A stretch of 64,000 nt of DNA from Microbacterium sp. Root61 (GTDB lineage Bacteria; Actinomycetota; Actinomycetes; Actinomycetales; Microbacteriaceae). Both the position numbers and the translations under genes were made by a program. Shown here piece by piece: positions 8,501-16,526 of the stretch (positions are counted from its first letter, which is position 1; each line of letters begins with the position of its first letter). The stretch is from the NCBI RefSeq assembly GCF_001427525.1, contig NZ_LMGU01000001.1, forward strand, positions 62,001-126,000. Reading direction: 5' to 3'. The notes beneath the pieces were generated by a model, which was not told where the DNA came from, ran no database searches, and saw only the letters and a list, made by a program, of their open reading frames with translations.

Positions 8501-11059
8501 CTACGACGCGTACGTGACGAGGCCGAGCTCGACGGGGGAGACGAGCTGCGAGTGGGCAGGCACGGCGCGGACGGTGTACCCGAACGTGCCCGTCACGGTC
8601 AGTGGCAGCGTGCACGAGAACGTCGTGATGCCGTCCACGGCCGGCCCTGCGGGCGCGAGCCGGTGCACCGAGTGGTCGGCGGCGAGGTCGTCGTCCTCAT
8701 CCGTGCGGCCGTACGCGAGTTCGACGGCGACGTCGTCGGGCGAGAGCCCGTCGAGTCGCACACTCGCGCGCACCTCGAGCGTGTCGCCCGCCTGCGCCTG
8801 CTGGGGGATGCCGGAGCTGTCGACGCTTTCGATGTGCACCGCCGGCCAGGACGCCTTCACCCGGGTGATGAACGCGGCGAGGGCCTTCGCCTCAGCGAAC
8901 CCGTCCGCCCGCAGCGCGGCGTCGTGCTCGGATGCCGGCACGTACAGCCGCGTGACGTAGTCGCGCACCATGCGGTCGCTCGTGGCCTTCTGCCCCAGCG
9001 TCGTCATCGTGTGCCGCACCATCGCGAGCCAGGCCAGCGGGATGCCGCCCTCGCGCTCATAGAACTTCGGCACCAACTGGTGCTCGATGAGGTCGTACAG
9101 CGCCGCCGACTCAACATCGTCGCGCTCCTCGTCGCCCGACGCGGTGTCGGCCGTCGGAATCGCCCAGCCGTTCTCGCCGTCGTACCACTCGTCCCACCAG
9201 CCGTCGAGGATCGACAGGTTCAGCACGCCGTTCAGCGCCGCCTTCATCCCGCTCGTGCCGCACGCCTCGAGCGGACGGAGCGGGTTGTTCAGCCACACGT
9301 CGCAGCCCGGGTACAGGGTCTTGGCGAGCGTGATGTCGTAGTCGGGCAGGAACACGATGCGCCCCCGCACCTTCGGATCGCGGCTGAAGCGCACCAGCTC
9401 CTGGATCAGGATCTTGCCCGAGTCATCCGCCGGGTGCGACTTGCCGCCGATCACGATCTGTACCGGACGCTCCGGGTCTGTCAGCAGTCGCGTCAGCCGC
9501 TCCGGGTCGCGCAGCATGAGGGTCAGGCGCTTGTACGTCGGCACGCGGCGGGCGAAGCCGATCGTGAGCACCTCGGGGTCGAGCAGGTCGTCGATCCACG
9601 CGGGTGCGCGTCCCGACAGTTCGACGGCGGATGCCGCGACCCGGCGTCGCGCCTCGGCCACCATCTCGCTCTTCATCAGGGACCGCACGCCCCACAGCTC
9701 GCCGTCGCTGACGGCCGCGGCATCCGTCCAATCGTGCGTGTCGGTGTAGGCGTCGCCGAAGGCCCGCTCACTGACGGCCTTCAGGGCGGGGTGCACCCAG
9801 GTCGGCGCGTGCACGCCGTTCGTGATCGAGGTGATCGGCACCTCGTCCGTGTCGATGCCCGGCCAGAGCATCCCGAACATGCCGCGGCTGACCTCGCCGT
9901 GCAGCTGGGAGACGCCGTTCGCGTGCTGGCCGAGGTGCAGGCCCAGCACCGCCATGTTGAAGGTGCCGTGGTCGCCGCCCTCCCACTCCTCGAGTCCGAG
10001 GGCGAGGGCGCGCTCGGAGTCGAGCCCGGCGAACAGTCCGCTCGCGAGGTAGGACGCGATGAGATCGCGCGGGAACCGGTCGATGCCGGCCGGCACCGGG
10101 GTGTGGGTCGTGAAGACCGTCGAGGCGCGCACCTGGGCGAGGGCCTCGTCGAACCCCAGTCCCTGCTGCGTGATGAGCTCCGAAATCCGCTCCAGGCCCT
10201 GGAATCCGGCGTGGCCCTCGTTGGTGTGGTACACCTCAGGGGTGCTGCGACCGGTGATCGCGCAGTACGCCCGCACCGCGCGCACGCCGCCGACGCCGAG
10301 CAGCAGCTCCTGGAGCAGACGGTGCTCGCCGCCGCCGCCGTAGAGGCGGTCGGTGACGCGGCGCATCTCCTCGGTGTTGGACGGTGTCGCGGAATCGAGC
10401 AGCAGAAGCGGGATGCGGCCGATGTCCGCGACCCAGATGCGCGCGGCGAGGTGCCGGTCGCCGGGGAGGGCGAGCGAGATCTCGACCGGGGCACCGGTGT
10501 CGTCCCGCAGCAGGGTCAGGCCGAGGCCGTACGGATCCAGCAGCGGATAGCTCTCGCGCTGCCACCCGTCGTCGCCGATCGACTGCCGGAAGTAGCCGGC
10601 GCGGTAGAAGAGCCCGACGCCGGTGAGCGGCACGCCCAGGTCGCTGGCGCTCTTCAGGTGATCGCCGGCCAGGATGCCGAGACCGCCGGAGTACTGGGGG
10701 AGCGAGCCGTCCACCCCGAACTCGGGGGAGAAGTAGGCGATGCCGGTCGGCTTGTCGCCCTGGAGCTGCTGGAACCACCGGTCGCCGGTGAGGTAGGCGC
10801 TGAGGCGGTCGTCCTCCTCGCGCACCCGGGCGACGAAGTCGGCGTCGTGCGCGAGTTCGTCGAGCCTCTGCTGGCCGATCGCTCCCAGCATCCGTGCCGG
10901 GTTCTCGCCGATCTCGCTCCACTGCTGCGGATCCATCGACGCGAACAGCGCGTGCGTGGAGCGGCTCCACGACCAGCGCCAATTGGAGGCGAGTCGGTCC
11001 AGCGGAGCCAGCGGCGCGGCGAGGACGGGGCGGACGGTGAACGTTCGGATGGCCTTCAC
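8501..11059 (-). CDS. glgP: Alpha-glucan (glycogen/maltodextrin) phosphorylase
   Basis: Glycosyltransferase family 35 phosphorylase of 852 residues that releases glucose-1-phosphate from alpha-1,4-glucans in the cytoplasm. It is the shorter actinobacterial/archaeal type with an N-terminal DUF3417 domain (LASNWRWSWSRSTHALF). Active-site blocks include AYFSPEFGVDGSLPQYSGG, YHTNEGHAGF, TTHTPVPAGIDRF and the PLP-lysine block CGTSGMKAALNGV (Lys near residue 606). The extra C-terminal domain of about 120 residues is beta-rich. GTG 11059 has TAGAAT 6 bases upstream and a LacI-type palindrome beyond it, suggesting sugar-responsive repression. Confidence 0.93.
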   Translation of the reverse strand: MKAIRTFTVRPVLAAPLAPLDRLASNWRWSWSRSTHALFASMDPQQWSEIGENPARMLGAIGQQRLDELAHDADFVARVREEDDRLSAYLTGDRWFQQLQGDKPTGIAYFSPEFGVDGSLPQYSGGLGILAGDHLKSASDLGVPLTGVGLFYRAGYFRQSIGDDGWQRESYPLLDPYGLGLTLLRDDTGAPVEISLALPGDRHLAARIWVADIGRIPLLLLDSATPSNTEEMRRVTDRLYGGGGEHRLLQELLLGVGGVRAVRAYCAITGRSTPEVYHTNEGHAGFQGLERISELITQQGLGFDEALAQVRASTVFTTHTPVPAGIDRFPRDLIASYLASGLFAGLDSERALALGLEEWEGGDHGTFNMAVLGLHLGQHANGVSQLHGEVSRGMFGMLWPGIDTDEVPITSITNGVHAPTWVHPALKAVSERAFGDAYTDTHDWTDAAAVSDGELWGVRSLMKSEMVAEARRRVAASAVELSGRAPAWIDDLLDPEVLTIGFARRVPTYKRLTLMLRDPERLTRLLTDPERPVQIVIGGKSHPADDSGKILIQELVRFSRDPKVRGRIVFLPDYDITLAKTLYPGCDVWLNNPLRPLEACGTSGMKAALNGVLNLSILDGWWDEWYDGENGWAIPTADTASGDEERDDVESAALYDLIEHQLVPKFYEREGGIPLAWLAMVRHTMTTLGQKATSDRMVRDYVTRLYVPASEHDAALRADGFAEAKALAAFITRVKASWPAVHIESVDSSGIPQQAQAGDTLEVRASVRLDGLSPDDVAVELAYGRTDEDDDLAADHSVHRLAPAGPAVDGITTFSCTLPLTVTGTFGYTVRAVPAHSQLVSPVELGLVTYAS

Positions 11060-11065
11060 GGTGCG

Positions 11066-11071
11066 ATTCTA
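11066..11071 (-). promoter_or_regulatory. -10 element TAGAAT of glgP (predicted leaderless)
   Basis: On the minus strand TAGAAT-CGCACC-GTG places the hexamer 6 bases from the glgP start; there is no Shine-Dalgarno site. Confidence 0.6.
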
Positions 11072-11082
11072 AGCGCACGAAC

Positions 11083-11096
11083 TGCAAACGCTTGCA
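11083..11096. promoter_or_regulatory. LacI/GalR-type operator in the glgP promoter
   Basis: TGCAAACGCTTGCA: arms TGCAA and TTGCA around ACGC, with the central CG typical of LacI-family operators. It covers the spacer and -35 region of the glgP promoter, the position expected for a repressor. The divergent thioesterase gene starts 47 bases away and could share it. The regulator is not in this window. Confidence 0.6.
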
Positions 11097-11143
11097 CAAC
11101 GAACGGTGACCACGGCGTGCCGGTCGTGCGGCAGGATCGGAGC

Positions 11144-11644
11144 ATGACTGACAGCCGTTCCCGTACGTTCGATTGGGCCGATCCGGCCGAAGCCCTCGCG
11201 CAGACCCGCAGTGCGGAGACCGGGCTCCAGGCTCTGCGCGGCATGATCGACGGACTGATCCCGCCGCCGCCGATCGCCCAGATGATGGGCTTCACCCTGG
11301 TCGAGGTCGAAGAGGGACGCGCGGTGTTCGAATGCACCCCCGCAGAGTTCCACTACAACCCGATCGGTGCGGTGCACGGCGGCCTCGCCTGCACACTGCT
11401 GGACTCGGCCCTCGGGTGCGCGGGCCACACCATCCTCCCCGGCGGCATCGGCTACACCTCGGTCGATCTGAACGTGCGGTATCTGCGGCCGATCACGCAC
11501 GCGTCGGGTCTGTTGCGCGCGACCGGTCGGGTGGTCAAGGGCGGACGCCGGGTCATCTTCACCGAGGGCGAGCTGACGGATGCCGCGGGCACGGTCCTCG
11601 CGACGGCGACCTCGTCGCTGCTCGTTCTCGGCCCCACGGGCTGA
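11144..11644 (+). CDS. PaaI-family hotdog thioesterase
   Basis: A 166-residue hotdog-fold acyl-CoA thioesterase. The family signature NPIGAVHGGLACTLLDSALG carries the HGG-type active-site loop and central helix, followed by the strands SVDLNVRYLRP, RATGRVVKGGRRVIFTEGEL and LATATSSLLVL. The frame is open far upstream because it runs antisense through glgP; ATG 11144 is the first start outside that gene and gives the family length. CAGGAT lies 6 bases upstream. It is divergent from glgP, but a metabolic link is not evident; acyl substrate unknown. Confidence 0.85.
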   Translation: MTDSRSRTFDWADPAEALAQTRSAETGLQALRGMIDGLIPPPPIAQMMGFTLVEVEEGRAVFECTPAEFHYNPIGAVHGGLACTLLDSALGCAGHTILPGGIGYTSVDLNVRYLRPITHASGLLRATGRVVKGGRRVIFTEGELTDAAGTVLATATSSLLVLGPTG

Positions 11645-11696
11645 CCCGATCGGCCGCGTTCGAGGCCGGGGCGGGTCGCCGGGTTTATGGTGAACT

Positions 11697-11915
11697 ATGG
11701 CTATCGCGCGTCTGCACGGCGGACCCCTCGACGGGCAGCTCCTGCCGCTGGATAACTCCGACCTCGACCGACTCATCGTCCCCTACAGCGAGACCCAGGT
11801 GGTCTACGCGCGGAGGGGAGCTCTCGAGCGCACCGGGACGACCGACGGCCCCACCGAGGCCGAGTTCTGGTTCGTCGAGGCGGAGGACGACATCGTCCCC
11901 TCGTCCGACGACTAG
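11697..11915 (+). CDS. Small hypothetical protein (72 aa)
   Basis: A 72-residue acidic protein starting MAIARLHGGPLDGQLLPLD and ending with an Asp/Ser tail (PSSDD). It has no membrane segment or signal peptide. The HGGPLDG start and aromatic EAEFWFVEAEDD block recur, as far as I know, in small uncharacterised actinobacterial proteins, but I cannot name a function. A -10-like TATGGT at 11686-11691 is 5 bases before the ATG. The next gene starts 2 bases after its stop, so it probably forms a two-gene unit with the CYTH gene. Confidence 0.65.
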   Translation: MAIARLHGGPLDGQLLPLDNSDLDRLIVPYSETQVVYARRGALERTGTTDGPTEAEFWFVEAEDDIVPSSDD

Positions 11916-11917
11916 AC

Positions 11918-12556
11918 GTGAGCGCCACCGACCACGACCCGGCGGCACCGGGTGAGCCCACGCGCTCGCTCGAGATCGAGCTGAAGTTCGACGCCGACGA
12001 CGACACGCCGCTGCCCGACCTCGCCGGGCTGCCCGGCGTGGCGTCGCTCGGCGCCGCCGAGCAGCGCGACCTCGACGCCCGGTACCTCGACACCGCCGAG
12101 TTCGCCCTCGCCGGTGCTGGCTACGCGCTGCGGCGCCGCACCGGCGGCGGAGACGCCGGCTGGCACATCAAGGGTCCGCGCATCGGCGGCGGCCGCGTCG
12201 AACTGGGCTGGCCTCTCGGCGACGACGACACCGTGCCCGCCGTCATCGTCGCGGAACTGGCAGCGGTGACGGATGCCCCGTTCCAGCCCATCGCGCGGAT
12301 CCGCAACGCCCGGACGGCGTACGCGCTGCTCGACGCCGAAGGCGGGCAGGTCGCCGAGTTCGTCGATGACCGTGTCACCGCGACCGACGAGCGCACCGGC
12401 GTGGAGCGGACCTGGCGGGAGTGGGAGATCGAGCTCGGACCCGCCGCACCGGCCGACCCGCGGGAGTTCTTCGCGGCAGTCGAGCACGCTGTGCTGGCCG
12501 CCGGCGGCAGAGCCGCGGCATCCGCATCGAAACTCGCCCGCGCCCTCGGCTACTGA
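11918..12556 (+). CDS. CYTH domain-containing protein
   Basis: A 212-residue protein with the CYTH (CyaB/thiamine-triphosphatase) signature ExExK near the N-terminus (LEIELKFDADDD). The beta-barrel repeats of Arg/Lys/Glu residues expected of this tunnel fold are seen in QRDLDARYLDTAEFAL, YALRRRTGGG, WHIKGPR and EWEIELG. Members hydrolyse or bind triphosphates (inorganic triphosphate, ThTP) with divalent metal; the true substrate here is not known. There is no fused CHAD domain. GTG 11918 follows the previous stop by 2 bases. Confidence 0.82.
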   Translation: MSATDHDPAAPGEPTRSLEIELKFDADDDTPLPDLAGLPGVASLGAAEQRDLDARYLDTAEFALAGAGYALRRRTGGGDAGWHIKGPRIGGGRVELGWPLGDDDTVPAVIVAELAAVTDAPFQPIARIRNARTAYALLDAEGGQVAEFVDDRVTATDERTGVERTWREWEIELGPAAPADPREFFAAVEHAVLAAGGRAAASASKLARALGY

Positions 12557-12666
12557 CGCTTCGTCTCGCTCGGCTCACGTTCGGGTCGTCGGGCTTCGCT
12601 CGCTCGTTTCGCGGCGACTACATCCCATGCGTCGTGTGTGCCGCCGGTCGTTCCGGTCGGGGATAA

Positions 12667-12728
12667 CCACTGGGTCGGATCGGTCTGGCCCGATTCTTCC
12701 GACCGGACGGCTTTCTCCGACGTTGTGG
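12667..12728. repeat. Palindromic element, family A, copy 1
   Basis: The arms CCACTGGGTCGGA (12667-12679) and TCCGACGTTGTGG (12716-12728) bracket a 36-base core. This is the most diverged of three copies. Similarity continues on both sides (CGGTCGGGGATA before, GATGCCGCGACCGCG after). Confidence 0.7.
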
Positions 12729-12838
12729 TGGGGACGAGCGGATGCCGCGACCGCGCTGGTGGCCGGACCGCCGGTGCCGAGGCTGTGGTAGCCGTGTCCG
12801 CAGACCGCGCATCCTCTGCATCCCCCGGTCGGGGATAG

Positions 12839-12901
12839 CCACAAGGTCGGATCGGTTTCGGCGTGGCTCGTCCGACAGGGTGGTTTTCTCCGACGTTGTG
12901 G
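12839..12901. repeat. Palindromic element, family A, copy 2
   Basis: CCACAAGGTCGGA (12839-12851) pairs with TCCGACGTTGTGG (12889-12901) with one mismatch. The core is nearly identical to copy 3, and the 13-14 bases on the left flank are shared too. Confidence 0.8.
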
Positions 12902-13044
12902 TGAGCGACGGGATGCCGCGACCGCGCCTGTCGCCGTGGTTGCGCCAGTTGCCGCACTGCCTCATGCCGCGGTCCGAGTCCGAGTCCGGTCGCGGGTGCG
13001 ATCTTCCGTCGGCCCTGGAACCGCACATCCCCAGTCGGGGATAG

Positions 13045-13107
13045 CCACAAGGTCGGATCGGTTTCGGCGTGGCTCGTCCGACAGGGTTGTTTTCTCCGAC
13101 GTCGTGG
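13045..13107. repeat. Palindromic element, family A, copy 3
   Basis: Same orientation and exact 63-bp length as copy 2; arms CCACAAGGTCGGA (13045-13057) and TCCGACGTCGTGG (13095-13107). Copies begin 172 and 206 bases apart. Confidence 0.8.
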
Positions 13108-13129
13108 TGAGCGACGAGCGGATGCCGCG

Positions 13130-13215
13130 CCCGCCCGCAACGCTCCGTAACCCGCCGCCCCGCAACCCTCCGCCCCGCAACGCCCCGCGCCGACCCGCAA
13201 CGCCCCGCCACCCGC
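13130..13215. repeat. Degenerate C-rich tandem repeats
   Basis: Short units around CCGCCCCGCAACGCC recur about five times with variation and no strict period. I see no coding potential. Confidence 0.5.
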
Positions 13216-13235
13216 CGCAGTGGCCGCACCACAAA

Positions 13236-13278
13236 GCAGAAGCGCCCCGCCATCGCTGGGATGTCGGGGCGCTTCTGC
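13236..13278 (-). terminator. lpdA terminator
   Basis: Perfect 14-bp inverted repeat, GCAGAAGCGCCCCG (13236-13249) with CGGGGCGCTTCTGC (13265-13278), 14 bases past the lpdA stop. On the minus strand it is followed by TTTG. Confidence 0.8.
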
Positions 13279-13292
13279 GTTCGCAGCGTGAG

Positions 13293-14690
13293 CTACATGT
13301 TGATCATGTGGCCGGCGAGGCCGTGGAAGGCCTCCTGCACGGCTTCGGACAGCGTCGGGTGCGTGTGCACGTTGCGGGCCGCTTCGAGGGCCGTGAGGTC
13401 CCACTTCTGCGCGAGCGTGAGCTCGGGGAGCAGCTCGGAGACGTCGGGGCCGATCAGGTGGCCACCGAGCAGCTCGAGGTGCTCGCCGTCGGCGATGAGC
13501 TTGACGAAGCCGATGGGCTCGCCGAGGCCGTTCGCCTTGCCGTTCGCGCTGAACGGGAACTTCGCGACCTTGACGTCGTAGCCGGCGTCGCGCGCCTGCT
13601 GCTCGGTGAGTCCGAACGAGGCGACCTGCGGCGAGCAGAACGTCGCGCGGGGCATCATCCGGTAGTCGCCCAGCGTCTGGGTCTCGGCCTTGCCGATGGT
13701 CTCGGCGGCCACGACGCCCTGCGCCTCGGCCACGTGGGCGAGCTGCAGCTTGGCCGTGACGTCGCCGATGGCGTAGATGCCGGGGACGTTGGTGCGCATG
13801 TAGTCGTCGATGTCGATCGCACCGCGGTCGGTGAGCTTCACGCCGGTGTTCTCCAGGCCGAAGCCCTCGACGTTCGCGGCGAAGCCGATCGACATGAGCA
13901 CCTTGTCGGCCTCGATCGACGCGGGCGCGCCGTCCTTGGGCGTGTAGGTGACGGTGACCTTGTCGCCCGAGTCCACGACGGTCTCGACCTTGGTGGAGGT
14001 GAGGATGTCGACGCCGTACTTCTTGTACTGGCGCGCGATCTCCTTGGAGACGTCGACGTCCTCGTTCGGGAGCGCCCGGTCGAGGAACTCGATGATCGTG
14101 ACCTTGACGCCGTAGTTGACCATGACGAAGGCGAACTCCATGCCGATCGCGCCGGCACCGACGATGACGATCGAGCGCGGCAGCTCGCGCGTGAGGATCT
14201 GCTCCTCGTACGTCACGACGTTGTCGCTCAGCGTGACGCCGGGAAGCAGGCGCACCTTGGAGCCGGTCGAGATGATCGCGTTGTCGAAGGTGAGCTGCTC
14301 GGTGGAGCCGTCGGCCTTCGCGACGGTGATCGTGTGCGCGTCCACGAACGAACCGCGACCCTCGTACTCGGTCACCTTGTTCTTCTTCATGAGGAAGTGG
14401 ATGCCCTTGACATGCGTCTCGGCCACCGTGCGGCTGCGGTCCCACGCGGTGCCGAAGTCGAACGTCACGTCACCGGAGATGCCGAACAGCTCGGCCTGGT
14501 GGTGGAAGACGTGGGCCAGGTCGGCGTTGCGCAGGAGTGCCTTCGAGGGGATGCACCCGACGTTCAGGCACACACCGCCCCAGTACTTCTCCTCGATGAT
14601 GGCGACCGAGAGGCCGAGCTGAGCGCTGCGGACGGCTGCGACGTACCCGCCGGGGCCCGCGCCGAGAATGACGACATCGTAGTGAGGCAT
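13293..14690 (-). CDS. lpdA: Dihydrolipoyl dehydrogenase
   Basis: FAD-dependent disulfide reductase (E3 component) of 465 residues that reoxidises dihydrolipoamide in 2-oxoacid dehydrogenase complexes. The FAD site is [16 protein letters not shown], the redox disulfide is [13 protein letters not shown] (Cys41, Cys46), the NAD site is [15 protein letters not shown], and the C-terminal active-site region has [13 protein letters not shown] with the His-Glu pair. The frame is open to 14831 but MPHYDVVI at 14690 is the family N-terminus. Its -10-like TAGGCT overlaps the copC stop. In actinobacteria GarA, encoded nearby, restrains 2-oxoglutarate dehydrogenase, a complex that uses this enzyme. Confidence 0.95.
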   Translation of the reverse strand: MPHYDVVILGAGPGGYVAAVRSAQLGLSVAIIEEKYWGGVCLNVGCIPSKALLRNADLAHVFHHQAELFGISGDVTFDFGTAWDRSRTVAETHVKGIHFLMKKNKVTEYEGRGSFVDAHTITVAKADGSTEQLTFDNAIISTGSKVRLLPGVTLSDNVVTYEEQILTRELPRSIVIVGAGAIGMEFAFVMVNYGVKVTIIEFLDRALPNEDVDVSKEIARQYKKYGVDILTSTKVETVVDSGDKVTVTYTPKDGAPASIEADKVLMSIGFAANVEGFGLENTGVKLTDRGAIDIDDYMRTNVPGIYAIGDVTAKLQLAHVAEAQGVVAAETIGKAETQTLGDYRMMPRATFCSPQVASFGLTEQQARDAGYDVKVAKFPFSANGKANGLGEPIGFVKLIADGEHLELLGGHLIGPDVSELLPELTLAQKWDLTALEAARNVHTHPTLSEAVQEAFHGLAGHMINM

Positions 14691-14697
14691 GGTTAAA

Positions 14698-14703
14698 AGC
14701 CTA
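14698..14703 (-). promoter_or_regulatory. -10 element TAGGCT of lpdA (predicted leaderless)
   Basis: On the minus strand TAGGCT lies 7 bases before the lpdA ATG and includes the copC stop codon, so lpdA need not depend on copC transcription. Confidence 0.5.
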
Positions 14704-15447
14704 TCGCTCGGCGGGGGGCTCGGAACCGGTCGGGGGAGTCCCCGGAGAGGCTGTTCCCGCACCGTCCGGTGCCCCATCGGCGGAGTCGATCGCAGACCCG
14801 TCGACCGCACCGCCGGCCAGCGCCTTCTCACGGCGTGCGCGCGAGACGAGGAGGTAGACCACAGCGCCGCCGAGGCCCACGATGAGGATGCCGCCGATCA
14901 CCCAGGGCCACACGTCGGAGAACGACGAGGGCTCGTCGGCGGGCGGCGAGACGAGGGATTCCTGCGGCGACGGTGATTCGCTCGGCGTCGTCTCCTGGTT
15001 CGGGGTCGCGGAGGGGCTCTCCGACGCCGTCGGGGAGGGCGCGGCGGTCACGGTGAACGTGAACTCCCCCGAGATCGGGTGGCCGTCGCTGGAGACCGTG
15101 CGCCACAGGACCGTGACCGCGCCGGAGGCGGTGCCGGTCAGGGTCTGGGTGATGACGTTGTCCGTCACGATCGGAGCGCCGTCGGTGAGGGCGGTGCCCG
15201 CGGCATCCGTCGCCTGCACTTCGCTCGCGCCCGCTTCGCCCAACAGCTGTCCGCTGAAGGTGAGGGTCAGCTGCTCCGGGAGCGCCTCGACCGACGAGTC
15301 GGCGGCGGGGTCCGTCGAGAGCAGCTCGTCGTGCGCGCTGGCGGGCGCGGCGGCGAGCAGGAGCGAACCGGCGGTCAGAGCGGCGGCGGCGGCCGTCGCA
15401 GCCAGGATCCGGCGGAAGGATGCGGGGGAGGAGGTCGAGGTGTTCAT
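14701..15447 (-). CDS. CopC-domain copper-binding membrane-anchored protein
   Basis: A 248-residue exported protein. The signal peptide (to about residue 40, ending [10 protein letters not shown]) leaves a mature N-terminal His, the classical CopC copper ligand; the CopC beta-barrel follows (about 40-140; [29 protein letters not shown], where SDGHP carries the second conserved His). A Ser/Pro/Glu/Thr linker, one membrane helix ([19 protein letters not shown]) and a short cytoplasmic tail complete it. ATG 15447 is preceded by GGAGGAG. No fused CopD domain is seen. It is divergent from a copper-storage-like gene, supporting a copper role. Confidence 0.85.
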   Translation of the reverse strand: MNTSTSSPASFRRILAATAAAAALTAGSLLLAAAPASAHDELLSTDPAADSSVEALPEQLTLTFSGQLLGEAGASEVQATDAAGTALTDGAPIVTDNVITQTLTGTASGAVTVLWRTVSSDGHPISGEFTFTVTAAPSPTASESPSATPNQETTPSESPSPQESLVSPPADEPSSFSDVWPWVIGGILIVGLGGAVVYLLVSRARREKALAGGAVDGSAIDSADGAPDGAGTASPGTPPTGSEPPAER

Positions 15448-15597
15448 CTCCTCCAGCCTAGGCCGGGTGCCGAAAATGACGGCCGTGTGAAATCCCGCTG
15501 AGGATCGCGCGGACCTCGTGACGGGAGCCCTCGCGCGGAGTAACGTTCGAAACGGCGGGAGAACTGCCCGCTGCCCCCGACGGAAGCGGTGCGCACG

Positions 15598-15996
15598 ATG
15601 GACTCGATGATGATGGACATGATGTCCAAGGACATGATGTCGACCCCCGGCATGAAGACGATGGACATGGCCCTGCTGCAGGCCTGTATGGACGCCTGCT
15701 CGGCCTGCGAGCAGGCATGCACGGTCTGCTCGACGCAGATGATGTCGTGCGCGCCCGCGTGCATGAACTGCGCCGACATGTGCAACACGATGATGCGATC
15801 GATGATGCGGATGCAGGGGATGACCCCCGCGAGCATGATGGCGATGCTCAACGCCTGCATCGCGATGTGTCAGACGTGCATGGACGAGTGCATGGAGCAC
15901 GCGGACATGAGCGAGATCTGCAAGATGTGCGCTCAGGCGTGCCAGGCCTGCATGGACGCCTGCATGGCGGTCAAGGACTCCATGATGATGGCGTGA
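15598..15996 (+). CDS. Cys/Met-rich four-helix-bundle copper-binding protein
   Basis: A 132-residue protein with some 19 Cys and over 30 Met, laid out as repeated CxxxC/CxxC helical motifs (ACMDACSACEQACTVC, SCAPACMNCADMC, ACIAMCQTCMDEC, CKMCAQACQACMDAC). This fits the DUF326/Csp family, in which four helices line a core of thiolates that store Cu(I). An N-terminal Met-rich stretch (MDSMMMDMMSKDMMS) may add surface sites. There is no signal peptide, so it is probably cytosolic, like Csp3. GGAAG at 15582-15586 favours ATG 15598 over GTG 15589. It is divergent from copC. Confidence 0.85.
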   Translation: MDSMMMDMMSKDMMSTPGMKTMDMALLQACMDACSACEQACTVCSTQMMSCAPACMNCADMCNTMMRSMMRMQGMTPASMMAMLNACIAMCQTCMDECMEHADMSEICKMCAQACQACMDACMAVKDSMMMA

Positions 15997-16008
15997 CCCG
16001 CCGCGGCC

Positions 16009-16353
16009 TCAGCCGAGCAGGACGTTGAACCACCGTGCACCGACGGCGAGCACGTGGTAGCGCTCATGGAGCGCGACCGGCGCGCCCGGGAGCAGCTGCG
16101 CCCCGGCGCCGTCGCCGTTCCAGACCTCGACGAGCGAGGCATCCGCGACGGTCCGCAGTGTGACGGATGCGGCGTCGACTGACTCGACGATCGCGTCCAC
16201 CCACTCCGACGGCGTGGCAGAGACGAGCCGCGTCTGGATCAGATGCAGCGCGTGACCCGGCGCGAACGTGGAGCAGGACTCGCCGTGGACGCACATGCAC
16301 GCCGCACGCTCACGCACCGGAACGGGCGGGATGTGGCTGTGCGGGCTCGACAC
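16009..16353 (-). CDS. Hypothetical protein (114 aa) next to the copper genes
   Basis: I do not recognise this 114-residue protein. The N-terminus (SSPHSHIPPVPVRERAACMCVHGESC) concentrates three Cys and three His within about 26 residues, a possible metal site; the rest is a soluble alpha/beta-looking domain rich in Val and Ala ending WFNVLLG. GTG 16353 is chosen because CAGGAG stands 8 bases upstream; a longer frame to 16695 has no such site and looks non-coding. It converges on the four-helix copper gene 12 bases away. Confidence 0.6.
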   Translation of the reverse strand: MSSPHSHIPPVPVRERAACMCVHGESCSTFAPGHALHLIQTRLVSATPSEWVDAIVESVDAASVTLRTVADASLVEVWNGDGAGAQLLPGAPVALHERYHVLAVGARWFNVLLG

Positions 16354-16526
16354 GACGTGTCTCCTGTCAGTAGGTTCGAATACCCGACAGGCTAGGCGGA
16401 ACGCCGAGCCGCGGGTAGGACGACGACACACGCCGAAACATGCGCGGGGCGCGATCCGATCGCAGATCGACTGTTTCTGCGACCGATCGATCGGATAGTC
16501 TGGACGTCGACCAGGAGGGGTACATC

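Larger units (their letters stand above)
12557..13235. other. Gene-free stretch with repeats
   Basis: About 680 bases between the CYTH and lpdA genes with no credible coding frame. It holds three copies of a roughly 63-bp palindromic element (listed separately) and, near the lpdA end, degenerate C-rich direct repeats. Confidence 0.7.

Noticed and set aside
8552..11143. Very long plus-strand frame (about 860 codons) antisense to glgP
   Set aside because: It is the low-stop shadow of a GC-rich gene: Arg/Val/Ala/Gln-rich without any domain, while the minus strand encodes a full phosphorylase. Only the last 166 codons, from ATG 11144, are the real thioesterase.
12653..13138. CRISPR array
   Set aside because: Only three units, each itself palindromic and over 60 bases, with unequal spacers of about 110 and 143 bases; no cas genes nearby.
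12936..14696. 586-codon plus-strand frame across the repeat region and lpdA
   Set aside because: Antisense to lpdA, with no recognisable fold; it merely continues through the palindrome array because of high GC.
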